This document shows, piece by piece, positions 46,701-58,800 of a DNA stretch of 64,000 nt; the stretch's first letter is position 1; the number at the start of each line of letters is the position of its first letter. The notes below the pieces were generated by a model. That model saw only the letters and a list, made by a program, of their open reading frames with translations. It did not search any database and was not told the DNA's origin. Source of the stretch: Bradysia coprophila (lineage: Eukaryota; Arthropoda; Insecta; Diptera; Sciaridae); the NCBI RefSeq assembly GCF_014529535.1, contig NW_023503375.1, positions 5,641,858 to 5,705,857 of the forward strand, read 5' to 3'. Position numbers and translations under genes: made by a program.

Positions 46701-49190
46701 TGAATATTTTCATGGACGCACCTAATCATAAATGAAATTTTTTTCGACTTTTCGTATAAATTAAAGTCCCGTTCTTAATATTACAATGAATTCAGATAGA
46801 TATATTCACACGAAAGTCATAAATTTAACTCCAAAAAGTCGAAAAAAAATTCATTTGAAAATTAAGCGCTCGAGAGAAAACGAATATTTTCATGGATGCA
46901 CCTAATCATAAATGAAATTTTTTTCGACTTTTCGTATAAATTAAAGTCCCGTTCTTAATATTACAATGAATTCAGATAGATATATTCACACGAAAGTCAT
47001 AAATTTAACTCCAAAAAGTCGAAAAAAAAATCATTTGAAAATTAAGCGCTCGAGAGAAAATGAATATTTTCATGGACGCACCTAATCATAAATGAAATTT
47101 TTTTCGACTTTTCGTATAAATTAAAGTCCCGTTCTTAATATTACAATGAATTCAGATAGATATATTCACACGAAAGTCATAAATTTAACTCAAAAAAGTC
47201 GAAAAAAAAATCATTTGAAAATTAAGCGCTCGAGAGAAAATGAATATTTTCATGGACGCACCTAATCATAAATGAAATTTTTTTCGACTTTTCGTATAAA
47301 TTAAAGTCCCGTTCTTAATATTACAATGAATTCAGATAGATATATTCACACGAAAGTCATAAATTTAACTCCAAAAAGTCGAAAAAAAATTCATTTGAAA
47401 ATTAAGCGCTCGAGAGAAAACGAATATTTTCATGGATGCACCTAATCATAAATGAAATTTTTTTCGACTTTTCGTATAAATTAAAGTCCCGTTCTTAATA
47501 TTACAATGAATTCAGATAGATATATTCACACGAAAGTCATAAATTTAACTCAAAAAAGTCGAAAAAAAAATCATTTGAAAATTAAGCGCTCGAGAGAAAA
47601 TGAATATTTTCATGGACGCACCTAATCATAAATGAAATTTTTTTCGACTTTTCGTATAAATTAAAGTCCCGTTCTTAATATTACAATGAATTCAGATAGA
47701 TATATTCACACGAAAGTCATAAATTTAACTCAAAAAAGTCGAAAAAAAAATCATTTGAAAATTAAGCGCTCGAGAGAAAATGAATATTTTCATGGACGCA
47801 CCTAATCATAAATGAAATTTTGTTCGACTTTCCGTATAAATTAACGTCCCGTTCTTAATATTACAATCAATTCAGATAGATATATTCACACGAAAGTCAT
47901 AAATTTAACTCCAAAAAGTCGAAAAAAAATTCATTTGAAAATTAAGCGCACGAGAGAAAATGAATATTTTCATGGACGCACCTAATCATAAATGAAATTT
48001 TTTTCGACTTTCCGTATAAATTAACGTCCCGTTCTTAATATTACAATCAATTCAGATAGATATATTCACACGAAAGTCATAAATTTAACTCCAAAAAGTC
48101 GAAAAAAAATTCATTTGAAAATTAAGCGCACGAGAGAAAATGAATATTTTCATGGACGCACCTAATCATAAATGAAATTTTTTTCGACTTTCCGTATAAA
48201 TTAACGTCCCGTTCTTAATATTACAATGAATTCAGATAGATATATTCACACGAAAGTCATAAATTTAACTCCAAAAAGTCGAAAAAAAATTCATTTGAAA
48301 ATTAAGCGCACGAGAGAAAATGAATATTTTCATGGACGCACCTAATCATAAATGAAATTTTTTTCGACTTTCCGTATAAATTAACGTCCCGTTCTTAATA
48401 TTACAATCAATTCAGATAGATATATTCACACGAAAGTCATAAATTTAACTCCAAAAAGTCGAAAAAAAAATTCATTTGAAAATTAAGCGCACGAGAGAAA
48501 ATGAATATTTTCATGGACGCACCTAATCATAAATGAAATTTTGTTCGACTTTCCGTATAAATTAACGTCCCGTTCTTAATATTACAATCAATTCAGATAG
48601 ATATATTCACACGAAAGTCATAAATTTAACTCCAAAAAGTCGAAAAAAAATTCATTTGAAAATTAAGCGCACGAGAGAAAATGAATATTTTCATGGACGC
48701 ACCTAATCATAAATGAAATTTTTTTCGACTTTCCGTATAAATTAACGTCCCGTTCTTAATATTACAATGAATTCAGATAGATATATTCACACGAAAGTCA
48801 TAAATTTAACTCCAAAAAGTCGAAAAAAGATTCATTTGAAAATTAAGCGCACGAGAGAAAATGAATATTTTCATGGACGCACCTAATCATAAATGAAATT
48901 TTTTTCGACTTTCCGTATAAATTAACGTCCCGTTCTTAATATTACAATGAATTCAGATAGATATATTCACACGAAAGTCGAAAAAAAAAATCATTTGAAA
49001 ATTAAGCGCTCGAGAGAAAATGGATATTTTCATGGACGCACCTAATCATAAATGAAATTTTTTTCGACTTTCCGTATAAATTAACGTCCCGTTCTTAATA
49101 TTACAATGAATTCAGATAGATATATTCACACGAAAGGACGAAAGTCGTAAATTTGAACACAAAAAGTCGAAAAAAATTCATTTGAAAATT
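43770..49190. repeat. Large 180-bp satellite array (about 30 copies)
   Basis: Monomers repeat every 179-181 bp (CACACGAAAG at 43949, 44129, 44308, 44649 and so on). Two shortened monomers, near 44308-44469 and 48970-49135, lack about 20 bp (ATAAATTTAACTCCAAAAAG). Variants form higher-order repeats: 46621-47160 and 47161-47700 are almost identical 540-bp trimers. Each monomer carries an inverted pair, AAAGTCGAAAAAAA and TTTTTTTCGACTTT, about 70 bp apart, giving stem potential. It is the same family as the array at 12.08-13.03 kb. The last monomers near 45.9 and 49.15 kb are more diverged, as expected at array edges and conversion tracts. No transcription unit is seen. Confidence 0.97.
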
Positions 49191-49820
49191 GGGCTTCTAT
49201 TTAAACAGTTTCTTTGATTTTCATGTGAATATATCTCGTTATGTTCAAGCAAACATTCAGAACGTAGCGGTAATTTATGACGCAGGAAATAATATTTTCG
49301 CTTTTGTGTGCGAGCATTCAGTTCTTGCTACCATTTTCGAAGTAGTGTAAACTGATTATTTAATTACGATGAAAGTCGACACATAATACGTCAACAATAA
49401 ATAATTGGACTGTAGTGAATTTTGATATTTAGTTTGCTTCATGACATATAGAGGCGCTAACAAATATTAGAAAAAAAATTTCTGGGATTTTGGTCAGTTT
49501 CTCATATTGAACTGATACTTGGTTGAAGTTTTTTTTTGAGTGTACGTTCTATGTGCGATATTTCAGCTGGGTACGGAATATGTCAACAGTGCAAGGCAGT
49601 AAAAGGAGTGAATAAAATGTAAAATGTCATGACTGTCACGTCAAACCTGGTGTGTGTCTGTTTTATTAGTGTCTCGAATAAGTGGTTTCGTAACAGTTTC
49701 GTATATAAAAATATAAATAAAAAATTCTAAATTAATCCACCAACACCGACAATAACAACCGTACATAGCACACACAAAATATGTACATAAGAAACAAACA
49801 AATTCGCCAGTGAATTTACT

Positions 49821-52800
49821 ATGTTCGTTAGACAAATCACACTGCCTGTTAGTCGTACAAAATCATTGAATAAAATCGTTCGGAATATTTTCATATCAGT
49901 GCCGTGCAACACGCCAAAAAGTTCAAATTTACACTCAACTAAAATACCTAGCAATTTAGCGATTAAAAATCAAGTGAATTACTCACGGTTCTCAGCCACA
50001 ACCATAATGACAGGAACAGATCTGTTTAGAATTAGCGATTACGACTACGTGGGATTCGATCTGGACAATACATTGCTGCAGTACAAGGTAAGAGACGATG
50101 ATCAGTATGTTTAGGATACGCTACGCAGTGATGTATCAATCACAAATACGTTTTTGATGACGACAGAACCTCCGAATGTGACGAATGTCTTGTTATGAAA
50201 AAGTCTGAGTGCTGACGACCTCGTCTAGCTCACTGTTTGAAATCTTATCATGACCTTTAAAGAGTTCAGTGTTGAACGAAAAATTGACTTCGTTCCCAAC
50301 CATCTAAAATCATTAGTTTTCACATGTACTCAACAAACTGATGACCTTTTAGTTTTCTGAAACGGTTGGTAGATAAGATGACTTAGGCGTGTCATTTCGA
50401 TAATATTTATGACTCTATTGTCGTGTCGTGTAATGGGATTAGAATGAAAAAGTTTGAGAATTGTAAATCTAATTGTTTAAATGCATCATGGAAGTAGAGG
50501 TGTTTCAAAGTGTGTATAGCGCTTCTACTCGTTGCTTCTACTACACCCTAATATTGCCCCAACATTAACATTGACAAAATTAGTCTTTTAGATAAACAAA
50601 GTGAACATTGCTTGAAATCGGAGTCCTCGTATGTCCCGTCTGAACTTGATTCGCTTCGTCGAACATAAAACATAATTTTTGGATATTATTATTGAGCTTG
50701 GAGCCATGATCAACGTTCTACGAGATTTTTTTTTATTTTTACCCACATCACTGGATGAAGTGGAATCCATGGCACCTACGGCTACAGAGAGAGTATGGTG
50801 GAGATCTGATTTGGGTTGCAATCGGTAATGGTTGTAATGGTATAAAAATTGGTTCCATGGATGTAAGGAGACTCTTTGAAGTTTAGACATTACGATTTCG
50901 GAAGTTCATCGGAATCATGCGAAATACATTTCCTAATTAGACCTGCATATTGATGACCATGTATGCTACGAAACTCAAAAAGGATTTTTTTTCGATTGCC
51001 AGCCCTCACTACTATCACTTACGGGACCAACTAGAAAATGTATTTCACATGATTCCCGACGTAGATGACCTTCCGAAAATTCTGAACTTTAACCCTTGCA
51101 TCCATTGAACCAATTTTTCGCACCATTGCTACCAAAATTGCAACCATTACCATTGTAACCCTAATCTCTATCTATAGCCGTATGTGTCGTGGATTCCACT
51201 GCACCACATGGTGCGGTCGAAACTCAAACATTTTTGTGTAACCTTGTTCAACGCTCCAACCTGATTAATAATATGCAAAAGCATTGAATGTGCATCTATA
51301 TGTTCAATTAAAGTTCAACGCAACCGTGATGTGAATTTCTAAGACCTTTCGAAAATGATAAATGATAAATCGAAGCTTCAGTTCCTTTGGGAACACTTTT
51401 TACATGCTAACCTTGCTAAATAACAAAAGAATTCTTTCACTAAGTCTTTTATGCAAATTACGGCATTTTGTTTGATCAAAATTCGTCGAGTCAAAATTGT
51501 ATATTTTGTTACGAGCGATGAAAAGTGGAATTTTTCAGGGCTAGTCGTAAGTTGGTCCTACCGAGGAGAAGCCGAAAGTGAGCTTGAAAACTGAAATATG
51601 ACGAAACCACAAGAACATAAACAAAGAAATCACTTTACAGCCATTTCTCAGCAACGCTTTTCTCAAAAAAATTTAACTAAGTTTCTCATTTCGTCACTGG
51701 AAACTCGTTTTTCCCTGAAAGGTTGAAAGTGATTTAGGGTTTTCCCAGAATATTTACCTAAGAATTCATCGTGTGATCGTAAATGAAAAGGAAACATTCG
51801 TTGTGAAATGACCAGTTTATTATTCGAAGATATGGGCCGATGACTTGTCACCGATTTTCGAAATAATGGAATGGGGCTTCACTGTCTGAAAGTTTTTGAT
51901 TGAAAATAATTGTGGTGTTCCAAGAGTTTTTCATCGTAGCGTGCCTTTCGACCCGTAAATTCATTAAATTTATTTCTTTTCTGCTGTGCGGTTTATTTTA
52001 CATTCGTTCAAATTTTAATTGTTTCAAATTATTCAAAAATTATGAGTCAAGTACGCGTATACACTTTGGATCGTTTCGGGCAACATGTCCTGGATCCACG
52101 TATATTTAGAATGGATGGTCATGGGCGAGTTGTCGAGATTCCATCGGCTGCGTCGATATCATCAAGACCATCAACCGGAGGATGGTTAATCGAAACATTG
52201 CCGACGCCAAGTATGGATTCAGCAGACTCATTCAGTGTACATTCAGGACCATCAACTGGAATACTGTCAACCGACTCATTGTCGACGGCAATTATGGATT
52301 CAGCAGACTCATTCAGTGTACGTTCAGGACCATCAGCCAGAATATTGGCAGCCGACACATTGCCGACAGCAACTATGGATTCATCAGACTTCTCAGACTT
52401 CATTGTACGTTCATATGATTCTATACTATCACCGCCATCATCGGCACCGTTGGAATGGCCGATATCACCAATTTCCACTGGGTCATCAAGGTCAGCAAAC
52501 TCTCCCGGACCATCATCATCTTCACATGCCGGAGCATTAGCATCAACCAAACATAGATTATCCAGTGAGTCTGATAGTGAATCTGATACTGAGTCTGAAC
52601 ATGACGCAACAATAAAAAGAAGGCGAGAGGATTCGGACTCTAACTCTGACGATTGTTATCCACCATATATGGTACGTCCACGTCGACCAAGAACAACGTC
52701 ATGGGGAACACAGCCAAGAAAATGGAGAAAAGTTACCATTTTTCCACAATGAAAAATAAATAAATTCGGCCAATTAAGTGTATTTAAATTGTTGAACCAA

Positions 52801-55800
52801 ATTCCGCAAACAGTGCCGTATTAACTCGATGGGCTCCGGGGGCTTAGCTTCGTGCCGCTGGAAAATTGATAATGAATCATGTAACCACTATACAACTCAC
52901 TTAGGATGTTATCAACACGAGAGTGAGTGAACTTCTTTACGCAATACAATCATCTGATGAGGTGGAATTGACAGCGTTGATTCATGAATTGTATTTGCAA
53001 AAAATGCTGGCAAAAGTGTGTAATCTGAAGAATGATTTGAGCAATTTTTTTTGAAACTTAGACAAGCCTACGTCCTTTGTTTACATGTCCAGATAGCCCT
53101 TGGCTCCAATTAAATAGTCTTACTGGCTAGTGAACTTCCACCAAAAGTCGGAAAAGGGTGTTTTTACTGCCGCTACAGTCTACGGACATACGTGTGTGGG
53201 GGCTCATTGGATAGGTATTGTCTTGCAGATACTGGTCAAGTACAGAAGATATCTTACATGTCCTGTACCATTATTCGAAAATAACAAAAAAAACGTTTCA
53301 GTCAAAGGCCGGAAATTTTGATGAACTTCAAAAGATGTTATCTCCAGAGCCTTTTATAAGCATTTTTGACTGGGGTGGAAATTATTTTAGGGCCCTATTT
53401 TTTTAGCAAAGGGGCCCGTTTTAGACGCTTCGATTTTTAACCTGGTTGCTACGTGAAATATTTAGATTTTGAAAAACATGAAAATTGTGCTTTTAAGCGC
53501 CGAAGGCGAAATTTTTCCGTCATATGCGTGGTCATACTAAATTGATATAAAAAATTGACATTTATCTACCTAGGTGAAATAATAGCAGTGAAAAAGTGCT
53601 ATTATTTCGCCATCGGTAGATAAAATAGCGTATTCACCTCTGTCCACATGTTTGTTTAGACACTTGGGGTTATAACATTCGCCTTCGGCTCATGCAATAA
53701 CTCCCCAAGTGTCTAAACAAACATGAGGACAAAGGTGAATAATCTACTATTAAGAATGATATAGGTTTCTTCCAAGCAACGGTTAAGCTGAACAAAATGA
53801 ACAGAACACGAACCGATGTCACCCATAGAACCATAACCACAACTTATTTTTCTTTGTTATTTTGACAATTACATTGTTAATAGTGTTGAGGTTATGGCTC
53901 TATGGATGACGGTTTGACCTTGGACATTTCACCTTGGAAAAAACCTATCGCCAAAACTTCAACCAATTTCGGTGAAAATCGGGTACAATGGTTCGGCGAT
54001 CCGGGCTCGTTTGAATCGTCTTTCAATTCTAAGAAAAATAGGAATTTTTTTACTTTTTGTGTTAGTTTCCCATTTTCAGAGTGAACACGTGAAAAGTAGT
54101 AACATGTCAATGGGTCGCGAAAACAGTTTCTTTGTGATAGCTCGAGATAGAAATGTTTCTAAAAGTTGAAATGTTGTAGGAACCTTCATTAAAAGTATAA
54201 TCATCGGTAAGCGCCGCAGCCCGTTCTAGACTTATGACTCAAAATATGGTAAACGTTTGGACATTCCTGCTGGCTTATAACAGCGCTTATCTATGGAAGT
54301 GTAGCTCGACTTAGCCTCTTTCGTTCCATGTATAATACACCCCAAATAAATTGTGGTGCAAGTCAAAAATGTAGTCGAAGTAAAATTTCTGACCAGTAGA
54401 CCCATATTTGTCAGTGCTTTCAACTTATTTTTGGTCGTGAAACAAAAGTAAAGCGATGAAAATGTAAGGTCACAATTACATGTTAGCCCAAAACGGTCCG
54501 ATCCCATCATTGACCTTGAAAATGTAGCTTTCATCCTACTTCGTAGAAGGTGGAAAACCTCATTCAATTGACTTTATAAAATGAACAGAACCGTTCGCCA
54601 TTCATTTGCAGTCAATAAATGATCACTCAAGATGTACTTTGTACTTCCCAAGAGGTCACAACCGTTCCCAACTTTGAAAAATGCCTGTAAAATCGAGTTT
54701 TTTCAATTTTTTTTTCTGTGGAGATTAGCGAAGATCTTAGACCATATTTTTCCAAACACACAGATCTGTATTCGGGAACTATGAATCAGAAACAACATTT
54801 TCTGTAATAATTGGGGCTAATACACGACAAGATCAACACCCTTTCATATCTTGGCAATAAATTACGGAATTTTTCTCGTAATTTAGGCCCTCAGCATGAA
54901 AAGTTGTGTACGCATCTGTTGTGGACGGTTTATCTTAGGCACTTTCACTCGCGAAATTGCCTAATATAAACCGTCCACAACAGATACGTAAATAACTATC
55001 GTTAATTTCATTTCATTATTATTTGAAAAATATTTTTGAGGCACGCCGTAGTATAATTCTTTATCAGAAAACCGTTCTGCATCAATAAAAAATAGATGTT
55101 AAAAACTTACTAAGTTAATTGCGATTATTTTCCGGTTCAGAATCATATTATCTATCGATGAACACATCATAACAGCTCTCAAAAGCACAGAAGTACCTAA
55201 TATTGAAATAAAATTCTAGAATTTATGCCGCGCAGCGAGACTTTTTTCACAAAATATGGTCCTTGAGCAAATTTTATGATAGATGCTATACATCACCCTC
55301 GTTACAATTTTTGTGTGGAGGATTTGTAAAAAGTGGGGTGCACTGGGGTGGATTTATAAAAAGTGGAGTGGAACGATGTGGGACTGGGGTGGATTTTTCC
55401 TCCGAGCTTGTATGTTATAAAAGGTCCTGGTTATCTCGCACCTACTGTAAATAATAATTGAATTCATGGAATTTTTCACAATTTCTCGATCCAAATGAAA
55501 GACTTTTTAGTTAGTCGAACGTTTCGCAAACTTTATTGTTGCATCATCAGCGACGAATGTCTAAAAGATTTTACAAAAATAATGCATCAGAAACACTCTC
55601 TACTGTACAATCATTAAATTCATTGAAAAATTAATCGGAAAAGGATTGGGAAAACTTACAAATAATTGAATTAAAAAGGAAAACTTTGGTCGTATGGACC
55701 AGTATCAATGTTTACTATTTACAACTTTGACACTTTTGCTACTGAACTGTATCAAACTCGTGGAAATCATAAAAAACAGAAAAAGAGAATGCTTTCGTCC

Positions 55801-58800
55801 TAAGTGGAGCGATGAAACTTTAACACTTATGTTATCCGTGTCTCTTCTAAAGTTCATCGTATTCGAACGAGTCAATATATGTAATGACTCTAACACTTTG
55901 CGTTTGGTGTATGTGTGCTGAACTTCCAAAATAGAAGCTTTTCCTCTATCTGGCACATGACCAGTGTCGTAGAAATGATGAACTATGGCTGTGACTTCTT
56001 CGAGGCTATTGGTTAAGTTGTAGGTTGTTATGTCATCTTCATGCTGGTCGAATTTGTTTCCAACTCTGTGTCCCGTAGTGCCTACATATGAGAGATCACA
56101 TAAGGATCCTTGACCGTCACCAAAGCATGGAATGTTGTAGACCACATTGTATTTTTGTTCCATCGGTGTACTTTGTTTTGGCTTTGAGAAAACTGTTCGG
56201 TTCGTCAGGTACGGTTTGAATCCCATTTTCATGCCATGAATTCAATTTACTATTCACGATCAAGAAGAACCACCAATATTTGGTCCTCTCAAGTAAATAA
56301 TAATAATAATACTGTGGAACTCTGTGACTTGGTTTCGTATGATTCTGCATCATTCTTCGTTCCCGTTGTGCATCAGTAACAGCGAACAATGAATCCGCAT
56401 TCGAAAACTTGAATGTGTATCCGATCAGTGGCCTTTCCATGGTCATTACAAAACGAAAATATCTGGGAGCCCAAGTGTGTGATCAAATGTTTTCCATACC
56501 TCTTTGTGGCATTCCACCATTCAAAAATATGTCAACAGTTCCGAGTAGACGCCAGTAACCTATTCAGTGCATATAATGCAATTGATCATTTGCAAGAGGT
56601 TAACAAAAATCGATTCTTTCCTTCACAAAAGAAATTCCATTTTCTACTATTGAAGGACAATCACCTCAACTGTGTCAGTACGCTTAAGTTCTAGGTCATG
56701 GCGTTTGGTAAAATAAGAACCAAAATTAATATACCAAGGACCGGCCTAATAATACAATTGCACTGTTACGGTTGGATGTCTCGAAATCTCCAATATATTT
56801 CCTGTGGACTCCCTGGAATACAATACGCCAGTAATGATTGTTTTTCAAGCAATCATACAAAACTCAATACGTCACACGGAAACGTACTTTCGGTTCTTGT
56901 CCTTGTGACATAAATAGCTATTTCATCCGTGCAGTGTCAATAACCTTATTTTCTACATTCAAATGCGGTGAGAAGATGGCGTTTTGGTGACAGTTCGGGT
57001 TTTCTTTTTCGCATGGGGCAAACCGGCAAACAAGAGTTTTTTTTCCTTTTGGGGACTTTGTTTTGATTTAAAAATTGGTGATGCAAATTGATGTGTATGT
57101 TTCGTCGATAAGAACTGCTATTAACGCCACGCACGGGCGAAAAATTATGTGTTCACCTCGGTGAGAAAATATAAAATTCCAACTCGAGCAACTTTCGTTC
57201 TTGTTGGAATTCGCTATTTTCTCACCTCGGTAAACAATAGAGCATTTCTGCCTCGCTAGGACATTTTTTGTTGAGGCGTGAGGAAAGTTTCTATTTCAAG
57301 CCGAGGAATCTCACACGTTGAAAGAAAAAAATTCTTAGCGAAAGACAGTACGGTATTTGGTTGTCCGCGACCAGGAAAACGCAACAAACTGGTTTTTGTT
57401 TATACGGTAATGAGTTGTTTTCTGGCCGCAGAACAACAAATAATCATTCTCAGACCATGGCGACAGTGGGGGCCGTCCATAAAGGACGTCCGCGCTTAGG
57501 GGGGAGGGGGTGTTGGCTAAAAACGGACTCGTTGTGACCAGGGGGGAGGGGGGTATAACGAAATCCGAACGTCCACTTTATTTCTTGAAGTTTCTGTATA
57601 GTTTCATTACTTAAAAAAAAATTCAGTGCATCGGCGCATCGGTGCAATTAAATGAGTTTAGCAAAGGTGTTATTTGATGTGACGGAGGAGCAACTTTGTG
57701 TGAGAAACCGACAGTTTTTCCATCATCACTGCGACTCCGATGCACGGCTGCAGTACGTCTCTTCTCCGAATATAACTTAAAGAAAATCAAACCAGTTGAA
57801 ACGAAATTGCGATTTAATTTGGAGTGTATGCGTGACACATTTATGTTAAAGTTACGAAAATCGTGCTTCTAAGTGGGAGGTTTGATGGTTCGAACTAGGG
57901 AATACCTTCTTTTGTTCAGTATTGAAGTGTATGGTACGGTATGGTAACTATCGATAATCAAAATAATTATCCATCATTCCAGCAAATATTTCCAGGCGTC
58001 AATAACGCAGATTTTTGCATAATTACAATTTTGTTAATTTAAACAAATACTTGTTAGGTTGAACAAAGGATAATCGAAGTGAAGTTTTACTTCATATTTT
58101 TCGAATTAAGAAAATTCGTATTTAACTAAAAGTGGACGTCCTCCGGGGGGGTGTATTCGAAAACGGACATTAGTGTGACAAGGGGGGAGGGGGGTATCGA
58201 AAATCCAGTAGAAAACGTGGACGTCCTTTATGGACGGCCCCAGTGGTACTAATACAATACTCTAAAAACACGACACCATTTTGCACACGAACAAGTCTAG
58301 CGAATCAAAATTTAAATGAAATTGCAATTCGTCCGACGGTTGCTGGGTTTGTGACGAGTTACCAAAAAAGCTAAAAATGATTAGCAAGTGTCTGAGGGCT
58401 TGCCACTTTGATCCAGATGAAGAAAATTTCGATGTAATCCGAACGCTTCGAAACCATGAAAAATTCCTATTAAATGTCTGTAGTTGCAGCACCAGAACTT
58501 TTTTCATCCGGGTTAAGAACAAGGTTTATTGTAGTTTACTGCCTCTAACTTTGCTCTCTGAACAATCTTGTCAGCAAAAATCTTGAAGATATAAACCACA
58601 ATTACCTATAGGCGGCCCAGGTAGCCTGGTATCCTTTTATCAAGATATTTAGAGAAATTCAGGAAATTTTGTCGTAGTGAAAGAATTCCTAAATATGAGT
58701 GTGGGAAACCATCAGCTCAAAGTTTGAGAAAGACACATTCAGACTTCCAAGCACGCACTCACTTCCATAATGAAATAACTCAACTCAACTCAACTGTTTC

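Noticed and set aside
43770..49190. Could the regular repeats be a CRISPR array?
   Set aside because: The 180-bp unit is fully repetitive without unique spacers, and the genome is eukaryotic; it is satellite DNA.
52119..52550. 143-codon antisense frame over the nested Ser-rich ORF
   Set aside because: The sense frame has a start, Ser/basic nuclear composition and a polyadenylation signal just after the stop; the antisense frame is probably a mirror of the repeats.
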